A stretch of 8,303 nt of DNA, taken from positions 1-8,303 of the forward strand of contig PUMS01000354.1 of NCBI GenBank assembly GCA_003551485.1, in the 5' to 3' direction. The DNA is from Phycisphaeraceae bacterium. Its GTDB lineage: Bacteria; Planctomycetota; Phycisphaerae; Phycisphaerales; Phycisphaeraceae. The notes beneath the pieces were generated by a model, which did no database searches, was not told where the DNA came from, and saw only the letters and a program-made list of their open reading frames with translations. Positions 1-5,585 of this stretch are shown here, piece after piece. Position 1 is the first letter of the stretch. Each line of letters starts with the position of its first letter. The position numbers and the translations under genes are program-made.

Positions 1-64
1 CCCCCCGGAAGACCCCGCGCAGCCCCCGGAAGGCCCCGCAAGGCCCCGGACCCCGCAAGGCCCC
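1..64. repeat. Degenerate C-rich decamer repeat tract
   Basis: The tract is built from C4 blocks about 10 bases apart, alternating with GGAAG or GCAAG. Read on the minus strand it is a run of imperfect copies of GGGGCCTTCC or GGGGCCTTGC. The same decamer occurs in tandem at 5471-5522 on the plus strand. The tract touches the window edge, so its full length is unknown. It lies more than 100 bases upstream of the transporter start. I see no gene in bases 1-193: the forward frame there is open only because the DNA is GC-rich, and its codons give no recognisable protein. Confidence 0.6.
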
Positions 65-193
65 AAGCCAGAGTCACGGAACCACCGCCGCGAGGCGGGG
101 CCGCAGGGGCCGTCTTCAAGGCCAACACACGCTCAGGCAATCCGCGGACGCCCCCGACCGACGGGGCGGGCCGCGTTGGGAACGTGACCCGAC

Positions 194-1915
194 ATGACCA
201 AACTCGACCAGGACAATCCCGACATCGGCACCGCACCGCCGCCGGTCGCCACCAATGGCACCGACGGCCTCACCCGCCGGCTGATCATCATCACCATCGC
301 CTTCGTGGCGGCCCTGGCCACCTATCTGCTGCTGCCACCGGACGTCAACGAACTGGCGCGCCGGACCGCGGCGATCTTCATCATCGCCGCCATCTTCTGG
401 GCCACCGAGGTGCTGCCGCTTTATGCCACTTCACTGCTGGTCATCGGCCTGCTGGTGCTGGCACTGGCCAAGATCGGAGGGCTGGCCGATGTGCTGCCCG
501 CCGTGGCCGAGATGCCCGAGGAGGCGATCAACTATTCGCAGTTCCTCCAGACCTTCGGCTCGCCCATCATCATCCTGTTCATGGGCGGGTTCCTGCTGTC
601 GGCGGCAATGAGCAAGCACGGCATCGACCGCACCCTGGCGGCGCGGTTCCTCCAGCCGCTGACCCGCTCGCCGCTGCGGCTGGTCTTCGGCGTGCTGATC
701 ATGACCGCCTTCTTTTCGATGTGGATGAGCAACACTGCCACTGCGGCGATGATGCTGGCCATCATCGCCCCCATCCTCCGCTCGCTGCCGGAGAAGGACC
801 GCTTCCACCGCGGGCTGATCCTGGCCGTGCCGCTGGGGGCGAATATCGGCGGCATCGGCACGCCCATCGGCACGCCGCCCAACGCCATCGCCTTCGGCGC
901 GCTCAACCGGCCGGACACGGGCTACGAGGTCACGTTCCTGGGCTGGATGGTCATGGCCGTGCCGCTGGCGATACTGCTGCTGACGTTCGTGGGCTTTCTG
1001 CTGTATTTCATCTACCGGCCGCGCACCAAGCTGCGGCTCAAGCCGGTCGAGCCGCCGAAGAAGATCACCCGCCAGGGCCGGCTGACACTGGCGGTGCTCA
1101 TCGCCGCGATCCTGCTGTGGCTGACCGGCGAGTGGACGGGCCTGCCCGCGGCGGGTGTGGCGCTGCTGGCGGCGGTGGCATTGACGGTGTTCGGGGCCCT
1201 CGGCCGCAAGGACCTGGACACGCTGGACTGGAACATCCTGGTGCTGATGTGGGGTGGGCTGGCGCTGGGTCAGGCCATCGGGCTCAGCGGCCTGAGCGAC
1301 CTGGTCGAGGAAATCGACTTTGCCGGCCTGCCCGGCGGGGCGATGGGCGTGGCGGTGGTGATCGTGGCCCTGAGCGTGGGCATGTCCACGTTCATGAGCA
1401 ACACCGCCACCGCGGCGCTGCTGGTGCCGATCGTGCTGGCGATGTCGGTCGCCGGGCCGATCACGCAGGGCGAGTTGGCGGTGCTGACGGCGCTGGCCTG
1501 CTCGTTCGCCATGGCCCTGCCGGTGTCGACCCCGCCCAATGCCATCGCCTTCGCCACCGGCAAGCTGCCGGCACAGTCGCTGCTTCGCGTGGGCGGCGCG
1601 GTGTGCATCGTGTCGGTGATCGTGCTGCTGCTGGGCTTCCGCATCATGATCCCGGCCACGCTGGACCTCGGCCCCGGCAGAGAAGCCGCCCCCGATCCCG
1701 ATGAAAACGGCGACACCGCGGTGCTGGTGGTCCCGGATGACCCCGCCGCCGTCGACGCCGCCATGCCGCAGCGCGTAGGGTGGGTAGAGCGAGGTCTGCC
1801 GAGCGAAACCCACCACCCCCCGGTGCGACCACAGCTTGCCCCCCGCTCCCCACAACCCCGCCACGCATCGCAGGGGGATGGCTCAATCCCTGCTCCCCCC
1901 TACCTGATCCTGTAG
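194..1915 (+). CDS. SLC13/DASS-family anion (dicarboxylate-type) symporter
   Basis: A 573-residue polytopic inner-membrane protein of the divalent anion:sodium symporter family (CitT/DASS/SLC13, ArsB/NhaD fold), which imports di- or tricarboxylates or sulfate. The two inverted halves each carry the family's hallmarks: SNTATAA at residues 179-185 with GTPPN at 226-230, and SNTATAA at 402-408 with STPPN at 445-449. In the family these SNT and TPPN loops form the substrate and sodium site. About ten or more hydrophobic segments are visible, from residue 30 to about 490. The ATG at 194 has no clear Shine-Dalgarno sequence, but no better start precedes the first membrane segment. Conserved similarity ends near residue 490. 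From V528 the frame reads through a dispersed palindromic repeat and stops at 1913-1915, so the last 46 residues are repeat-derived and probably not part of the ancestral protein. The substrate cannot be told from sequence; succinate- or malate-type dicarboxylates are the usual guess. Confidence 0.9.
   Translation: MTKLDQDNPDIGTAPPPVATNGTDGLTRRLIIITIAFVAALATYLLLPPDVNELARRTAAIFIIAAIFWATEVLPLYATSLLVIGLLVLALAKIGGLADVLPAVAEMPEEAINYSQFLQTFGSPIIILFMGGFLLSAAMSKHGIDRTLAARFLQPLTRSPLRLVFGVLIMTAFFSMWMSNTATAAMMLAIIAPILRSLPEKDRFHRGLILAVPLGANIGGIGTPIGTPPNAIAFGALNRPDTGYEVTFLGWMVMAVPLAILLLTFVGFLLYFIYRPRTKLRLKPVEPPKKITRQGRLTLAVLIAAILLWLTGEWTGLPAAGVALLAAVALTVFGALGRKDLDTLDWNILVLMWGGLALGQAIGLSGLSDLVEEIDFAGLPGGAMGVAVVIVALSVGMSTFMSNTATAALLVPIVLAMSVAGPITQGELAVLTALACSFAMALPVSTPPNAIAFATGKLPAQSLLRVGGAVCIVSVIVLLLGFRIMIPATLDLGPGREAAPDPDENGDTAVLVVPDDPAAVDAAMPQRVGWVERGLPSETHHPPVRPQLAPRSPQPRHASQGDGSIPAPPYLIL
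1775..1815 (+). repeat. REP-like palindromic repeat, copy A
   Basis: This 41-bp unit starts GTAGGGTGGGTAGAGCGAGG, has a variable six-base centre (TCTGCC), and ends GAGCGAAACCCACCA. GGTGGGT near the left end pairs with ACCCACC near the right, so the unit can fold on itself as REP sequences do. It lies inside the 3' end of the transporter reading frame and encodes residues 528 to about 541. The inverted partner is at 1952-1992. From memory, very similar sequences are dispersed through many bacterial genomes; that was not checked here. Confidence 0.8.
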
Positions 1916-1951
1916 AAGACCCCGGCGCTTTTCGCCGTCGCCACGGTTTAT

Positions 1952-1992
1952 TGGTGGGTTTCGCTCGCAAAGCCTCGCTCTACCCACCCTAC
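1952..1992 (-). repeat. REP-like palindromic repeat, copy B (inverted)
   Basis: The reverse complement of this 41-bp unit matches copy A (1775-1815) at 37 of 41 positions. All four mismatches fall in the six-base centre. The outer 20 and 15 bases are identical. The two copies face each other across a 136-bp spacer, the arrangement called a REP pair, REPIN or BIME. The spacer is C-rich, contains the transporter stop codon and a small CGGCG/CGCCG hairpin at 1923-1937, and shows no gene. Confidence 0.8.
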
Positions 1993-2001
1993 GGGCTACT
2001 C

Positions 2002-2018
2002 CCCTCCGGAGGGATTTT
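2002..2018 (+). terminator. Short palindrome plus T-run, weak terminator candidate
   Basis: CCCTCCGGAGGG at 2002-2013 is a perfect 12-bp palindrome, followed by A and TTTT. It lies downstream of the plus-strand transporter, in the gap between two convergent genes, which is where a terminator is expected. The hairpin would have only four pairs with a CCGG loop, so it would be weak. It could equally be another palindromic repeat fragment. Confidence 0.3.
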
Positions 2019-2060
2019 CAGGGCGGGGTATCAGCAACTCCCGGACGGACAATAGCCGCA

Positions 2061-2099
2061 GTAGGAGCCTGCTGGGCAAGGCCGCAGCGCATCGCCTAC
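2061..2099. repeat. Imperfect hairpin overlapping the end of the oxidoreductase gene
   Basis: GTAGG at 2061-2065 pairs with CCTAC at 2095-2099. Inside, CTGC at 2069-2072 pairs with GCAG at 2084-2087. The right arm contains the stop codon of the minus-strand oxidoreductase (CTA at 2096-2098 on the plus strand). The GTAGGAGC start recalls REP families known in other bacteria, but only one copy is in the window. It may act as a transcript-end hairpin for the minus-strand operon; there is no T-tract beyond it on that strand. Confidence 0.3.
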
Positions 2100-3142
2100 A
2101 GCTTCGGCTGGCGGATCTTCTTGACGCTGCCTTCGGCGGCGGCTTCCATGGCGGTGAGGATCACGTCCAGGCAGCGGTAGCCCTCGGCCCCATCGATCGC
2201 CGGCTTCCGCTTCCTGCGGATGGACTCGGTGAAGCTGTCGATCACGCCGCTGGCCACCTGCTTGACGTTCGAAGCCATCTCGCCCACCTGGTGCAGTTCG
2301 CGCTCGCCGTTGGCGTAGTCGACGATCACACCGTAGGTCGGGTCGGTGCCGATCGAGAGCACGCCGCCGGTGCAGTAGACGACGGTGAAGTTCTCTTCGC
2401 CGCCGTAGTTGGTCCAGCTCACCTCGATGCTGCCCAGGATGCCGCCGCTGGTGCGCAGCGAGAGCACGGCGTTGTCATCCAGCGGGATCAGTTTGCCGCG
2501 GCTGTCGCGCTTGTCCAGCGTGGTGATCCGGCCGCCGACCTCAACGAACTCCTCGTTGAGCAGCCATCGCATCAGGTCGGCCTTGTGGACGCCCAGGTCG
2601 CCGGTGGCGCCCATGAAGGCGGCGTTCTTCTTGAAAAACCAGCTCTTTGCCCCATCCACGCTCCAACCGTCGGGCCCGCCGTGCTTGAAGGTGGTGCGGA
2701 AGCTGATGACCTTGCCCAGCCGGCCGCTGTCGAGGATCTCGCGGGCACGCACGTGCGGCGGCATGAGGCGCTGGTTGAGGCCGATCATCAGGTGGCGGTT
2801 GGCCTTCTTCGCCGCGGTGATCATCCGGCGCGCATCCTGCCGCGCGGTCGCCATGGGCTTTTCGCACAGCACGTGCAGGCCGGCCTTGAGCGCATCGATG
2901 CTCATCTGCGCGTGCAGGGCGTTGGGGCCGCAGACGACCACCGCATCGAGCTGAGCCTGCTTGAGCATCTTCTTGTAATCGGTGTAGGCCTCCGCGCCGT
3001 ACTGCTGGGCCAGGGTCTTGACGCGGTCGGCCACCGGGTCGGCCAGGGCGGCGACGGTGGACTCGGGGTTGGCCGCGGCCTCGGGCATGTGCCGACGCTG
3101 GGCAATGGCGCCGCAGCCGATGATTCCATAACGCACGGACAT
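2096..3142 (-). CDS. Gfo/Idh/MocA family NAD(P)-dependent oxidoreductase
   Basis: 348 residues, a normal length for the family. The N-terminal Rossmann domain has the dinucleotide motif GCGAIA at residues 9-14. The family signature CEKP is at 93-96, with the catalytic lysine K95. The second, alpha/beta substrate domain carries GDLGVHKADL at 181-190, where H186 is the usual catalytic histidine. Family members oxidise or reduce sugars, inositols or related polyols with NAD(H) or NADP(H) in the cytoplasm; the substrate here is unknown. The start at 3142 is preceded by GGAG (3151-3154 on the plus strand) with 8-base spacing. It lies 48 bp downstream of a second, clearly different member of the same superfamily, so the two are probably co-transcribed and may act on successive intermediates. 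The stop codon falls in an imperfect hairpin, and the gene converges on the transporter. Confidence 0.9.
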   Translation of the reverse strand: MSVRYGIIGCGAIAQRRHMPEAAANPESTVAALADPVADRVKTLAQQYGAEAYTDYKKMLKQAQLDAVVVCGPNALHAQMSIDALKAGLHVLCEKPMATARQDARRMITAAKKANRHLMIGLNQRLMPPHVRAREILDSGRLGKVISFRTTFKHGGPDGWSVDGAKSWFFKKNAAFMGATGDLGVHKADLMRWLLNEEFVEVGGRITTLDKRDSRGKLIPLDDNAVLSLRTSGGILGSIEVSWTNYGGEENFTVVYCTGGVLSIGTDPTYGVIVDYANGERELHQVGEMASNVKQVASGVIDSFTESIRRKRKPAIDGAEGYRCLDVILTAMEAAAEGSVKKIRQPKL

Positions 3143-3190
3143 GGTGGGGGCTCCAGTGGGAACGGGGCGCGGGTCGGCGCGCCGGTGGGA

Positions 3191-4390
3191 TTACTTGATC
3201 TGATCGAGGCTGACCGGGCAGCGGTTCTTCGCCGACTCGACCACCGCCGCGAGCACGCGCTGGGTCTGGTAGGCATCCTCGAAGTCCGGCAGCGGCGCCA
3301 CCGGCTGCTCACCGCCCAGCGCGCGGCAGATGTCAGCCGCCTGGTTGATGAAGCCGTGCTCGTAGCCGATGGTGTGGGCGGTAGGCCACCAGGCCTCGGC
3401 GTAGGGGTGGCCGGCACCGGCGTTGGAGACGTTGATCGTCGTCCAGCCCTGCACCGCGGGCTCGATCGTGGCATCGTACCACTGAAGCTCGGCCATCCGC
3501 TCGAAGTCGAAGCGGACGGCGCCCTTCTCACCGTGGACCTCGATGCGGTTGCCGTTCTTGTCGCCGGTTGACAGCCGCGTGGCCTCGAAGCTGGCCACCG
3601 CACCGCCGCTGAAGCGGGCCAGAAAGAGCGAGGAATCATCGACGGTGCTCGGGGCGGTCTGTTCCGCCGTGGCCGCGCCGCTGCCGGAAATCTCGCCGCC
3701 GGCGCTGCCGGCGATGACCTTTCGCTCCTTGATGAAGGTCTCCATCACCGCGCCGCTGACCTCGGTGATCTCCTCGCCGGTGACGAAGCGTGCGGCGTCG
3801 ATGCTGTGGGCGCACAGGTCGCCCAGCGAGCCCGAGCCGGCCACATCGCCCTGGAAGCGCCACAGCAGCGGCACATCCGGCCCGGCCCAGTCCTGAAGGT
3901 AGAAGCCGCGGACGTGGTAGATGCGGCCCAGCTTCCCCTGCTTCACGAGCTGATGCGCCAGGGTCAGGGCCGGGCAGCGGCGGTAGTTGTACCAGACGAA
4001 GGTCTTCTGCCCGCTCGCCTTCTTCGCCGCGGCGACCATCTCGCGGGCGCTGTCGAGCGTGTCGGCCAGCGGCTTCTCGCAGGCCACGTGCCTGCCGGCC
4101 TCGAGCGCGGCGATGGCCATCTCGCGGTGCATGTGGTTGGGCACGCCGATATCGACAAGGTCGATGGCTTCATCGGCCACCACCTTCTTCCAGTCATCGC
4201 TGGCGTTGATCCAGCCCCATCGCTTGGCGAAGCGCTCGACCTCTTCGCGATTTCGCGCGGCGATGGTGTGCATCACCGGCTCGACGGGCAGGTCGAAGAA
4301 CCGCGGCGCCTTGAGGTAGGCATTGGAGTGGGCCCGGCCCATGAACTTCGAGCCGATCAGGGCGACGTTGATCTGTTTCTGCTCAGCCAT
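3191..4390 (-). CDS. Gfo/Idh/MocA family oxidoreductase, levoglucosan dehydrogenase-like
   Basis: 399 residues from the start at 4390, chosen because AGGAGGTGA lies just upstream; the frame stays open 26 codons further, but that part looks untranslated. The Rossmann motif is GSKFMGRAH at 13-21, with K in place of the usual middle glycine. CEKP is at 104-107 (K106), YNYRR at 134-138, and GSGSLGDLCAHSIDAARF at 185-202 carries D191, H195 and D198 of the substrate site. The YLQDW and WRF stretches around 164-179 and the GSG-LGD-H-ID pattern resemble, from memory, levoglucosan dehydrogenase and other cyclic-polyol dehydrogenases of about 390 residues. That points to a sugar or anhydrosugar substrate but does not prove it. 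It is the first gene of a likely two-gene operon with the oxidoreductase at 2096-3142, and the two proteins are only distant paralogues. Confidence 0.9.
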   Translation of the reverse strand: MAEQKQINVALIGSKFMGRAHSNAYLKAPRFFDLPVEPVMHTIAARNREEVERFAKRWGWINASDDWKKVVADEAIDLVDIGVPNHMHREMAIAALEAGRHVACEKPLADTLDSAREMVAAAKKASGQKTFVWYNYRRCPALTLAHQLVKQGKLGRIYHVRGFYLQDWAGPDVPLLWRFQGDVAGSGSLGDLCAHSIDAARFVTGEEITEVSGAVMETFIKERKVIAGSAGGEISGSGAATAEQTAPSTVDDSSLFLARFSGGAVASFEATRLSTGDKNGNRIEVHGEKGAVRFDFERMAELQWYDATIEPAVQGWTTINVSNAGAGHPYAEAWWPTAHTIGYEHGFINQAADICRALGGEQPVAPLPDFEDAYQTQRVLAAVVESAKNRCPVSLDQIK

Positions 4391-4393
4391 GGT

Positions 4394-4401
4394 CACCTCC
4401 T
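4394..4401 (-). promoter_or_regulatory. Strong ribosome binding site fixing the 4390 start
   Basis: On the minus strand, GGAGGTGA ends three bases before the ATG at 4388-4390 (spacer ACC), with AGGAGG as the core. It is a near-perfect anti-16S match, far stronger than at any other gene in the window. It supports the 399-residue start over the longer open frame reaching 4468. Confidence 0.8.
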
Positions 4402-4414
4402 GGCAATCCTCGCC

Positions 4415-4439
4415 GCGCGGCGGAACCACCCCGCCGCGC
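4415..4439 (-). promoter_or_regulatory. GC-only hairpin in the leader of the oxidoreductase operon
   Basis: GCGCGGCGG at 4415-4423 and CCGCCGCGC at 4431-4439 form a perfect 9-bp inverted repeat with a 7-base spacer. On the minus strand it lies in the presumed 5' leader, about 13 bases upstream of the Shine-Dalgarno sequence. Candidate roles are an operator, an mRNA-stabilising leader stem or a translational control structure. There is no T-tract, so it is not a classical terminator. Confidence 0.5.
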
Positions 4440-4458
4440 TGCGACCGTGACGTACCCC

Positions 4459-4487
4459 AGACTACCAACGCCGCCGAAACGGTTCAA
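4459..4487 (-). promoter_or_regulatory. Possible sigma70-type promoter of the oxidoreductase operon
   Basis: On the minus strand, TTGAAC (4482-4487) is followed after exactly 17 bases by TAGTCT (4459-4464). The -35 matches the consensus at four positions and the -10 at three. Transcription would start near 4452, giving a leader of about 60 bases that includes the 4415-4439 hairpin. The position is right, but the match is weak and planctomycete promoters are poorly defined. Confidence 0.3.
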
Positions 4488-4519
4488 TCAATGCCCTGAG
4501 CTGTGTGCCGAGCCCGCAA

Positions 4520-4547
4520 CGGCCCGGCCGCATCACGCGCCGGGCCG
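4520..4547 (-). terminator. GC-rich hairpin downstream of rdgB
   Basis: CGGCCCGG at 4520-4527 pairs with CCGGGCCG at 4540-4547, and CGC/GCG at 4529-4531 and 4537-4539 extends the stem inside the loop. It lies about 70 bases past the minus-strand rdgB stop and before the next promoter candidate, so it may end rdgB transcription. No T-run follows, so it would be a T-less terminator or only a 3'-end stabiliser. Confidence 0.35.
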
Positions 4548-4618
4548 GCGGAGGCCGGTGACACGGCGGTGGGCGGAAAACGCGTGGTCCTCTCGGTAAT
4601 GGCGGTATGGCCGGGCAC

Positions 4619-5377
4619 CTATCCGCCACGCTCCGGGCTCTGTTCGACTTGGCGCAGCAGCGCCTCGAAGGCGCGCTGCACGTGGAAGAACATCGTCCGT
4701 GCCGCCTGGCCGCGGTGGCTGATGGCATTCTTCTCCGGGGGGGGCAGTTGGGCCGTGGTCAGGCCGCGGCCGGGCAGAAGAAACAGCGGGTCGTAGCCGA
4801 AGCCGTGCGAGCCGCGGCCGCGCGGGCGATCGGCCGGCGGGCAGGCATCGAACCAGGGATCGCCCGGCCCGAGGATGCGACCCTCGACCGTCCCACGCAC
4901 CAGGTGAACCGTCCGCACCGGCGGCCCCGCCGACACCAGCGCCATGGCGCAGACGAACCGCGCCGCCCGCTGCGCAGCCGGGGTCTGGCCCAGCCGCGAC
5001 AACAGCCGCGTGTTGTTGGCCAGGTCCACCTGCGCCCGCGGTCCAGAAAAGCCCGCATACCGGGCGCTGCGGACGCCCGGCTCGCCACCGAGGACATCGA
5101 CCTCGAGACCGCTGTCATCGGCCAGGCACCACAGGCCGGTCACCCGGGCCCAGTAGCGGGCCTTCAACTCGGCGTTCTGCTCGAAGGTGGCGCCGGTCTC
5201 CGCCGGCTCGGGCACATCGGGGGCGACACTGTCCAGGCCTACCAGTTCAAAACCCGGCACATCGCCGCCTTCGCGGGCCCGCGTGGCGAAGATGGCGCGG
5301 ATTTCCTCGACCTTGTGCGGATTGCCGGTGGCGATCAGCAGCCGCATGGGCGTGGTGTGCGGGGCTTGCGGGTCCAT
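4619..5377 (-). CDS. rdgB: XTP/dITP diphosphatase (RdgB/HAM1 family)
   Basis: A 252-residue cytoplasmic pyrophosphatase that removes non-canonical purine triphosphates (dITP, XTP, ITP) from the nucleotide pool, releasing the monophosphate and PPi. Family motifs in order: TGNPHK at residues 17-22 (substrate triphosphate contacts), LADDSGLEVDVLGGEPGVRS at 85-104 with the acidic DDSG catalytic site, GSHGFGYDPLF at 189-199, and KNAISHRGQA at 216-225. The start at 5377 has AGGAA 7 bases upstream. A downstream ATG at 5347, which begins MRLLIATGN and matches the usual family start, has no Shine-Dalgarno sequence and remains possible. The protein is longer than the usual ~200 residues: ten extra residues at the N-terminus and an extra stretch around 168-186 between the GR-I strand and the GFGYDP motif. 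It is divergent from murC. Confidence 0.92.
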   Translation of the reverse strand: MDPQAPHTTPMRLLIATGNPHKVEEIRAIFATRAREGGDVPGFELVGLDSVAPDVPEPAETGATFEQNAELKARYWARVTGLWCLADDSGLEVDVLGGEPGVRSARYAGFSGPRAQVDLANNTRLLSRLGQTPAAQRAARFVCAMALVSAGPPVRTVHLVRGTVEGRILGPGDPWFDACPPADRPRGRGSHGFGYDPLFLLPGRGLTTAQLPPPEKNAISHRGQAARTMFFHVQRAFEALLRQVEQSPERGG

Positions 5378-5384
5378 ACGATCA

Positions 5385-5389
5385 TTCCT
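5385..5389 (-). promoter_or_regulatory. rdgB ribosome binding site
   Basis: On the minus strand AGGAA is followed by 7 bases and then the ATG at 5375-5377. It favours this start over the ATG at 5347, whose upstream DNA is C-rich with no purine tract. Confidence 0.5.
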
Positions 5390-5394
5390 GTGCG

Positions 5395-5409
5395 CGGTCC
5401 GGTGGACCG
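5395..5409. repeat. Small inverted repeat upstream of rdgB
   Basis: CGGTCC and GGACCG form a perfect 6-bp inverted repeat around GGT. It is next to the rdgB ribosome binding site in the rdgB/murC divergent region. It could be an operator half-site pair or chance; short GC-rich palindromes are common at this base composition. Confidence 0.3.
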
Positions 5410-5470
5410 ATTTGTGCACGACACAGCGCTTTGTGGGCCTTGACGGGCCGGGACTTGCGCGGGATTCCAA

Positions 5471-5522
5471 GGAGCCTCCGGGGCTTCCGGGGCCTTCCGG
5501 GGCCTTCCGGGGCCTTCCGGGG
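5471..5522 (+). repeat. Tandem 10-bp repeat between rdgB and murC
   Basis: Three perfect tandem copies of GGCCTTCCGG occupy 5491-5520. They are preceded by two degenerate copies (GGAGCCTCCG and GGGCTTCCGG) and followed by GG and a short G-run. The unit length is close to one helical turn. The tract lies about 65 bases upstream of the murC start, in the region shared by two divergent genes. The same decamer occurs, degenerate and inverted, at 1-64. Confidence 0.85.
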
Positions 5523-5585
5523 TGGGGGGCTCAGAAGAAGCGTATTGGACTTTCGGGGACTTTGCCACGGCAGGCAGTGGCCCGC

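Noticed and set aside
184..1704. 506-codon plus-strand frame starting with GTG at 184
   Set aside because: It is a +1 shadow of the transporter, with Arg/Gly/His-rich composition typical of a wrong frame in GC-rich DNA.
431..1864. Long minus-strand frame (477 codons) over the transporter
   Set aside because: It is rich in His, Gln, Arg and Gly with no domain, and is the antisense shadow of a gene whose plus-strand frame has clear SLC13 motifs.
2291..3571. 426-codon plus-strand frame opposite the two oxidoreductases
   Set aside because: It spans the end of one real gene and the start of another on the other strand and shows no family motif.
4391..4468. 26-codon N-terminal extension of the larger oxidoreductase
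   Set aside because: It would run through the leader hairpin and the strong Shine-Dalgarno site, and the Rossmann fold starts right after the 4390 ATG.
5471..5522. Tandem decamers considered as a CRISPR array
   Set aside because: There are no spacers: the 10-bp units are contiguous and far too short.
5187..5585. N-terminal extension of murC by 133 codons
   Set aside because: The frame is open but crosses the decamer repeat and the antisense of rdgB, and MurC similarity begins only after 5586.
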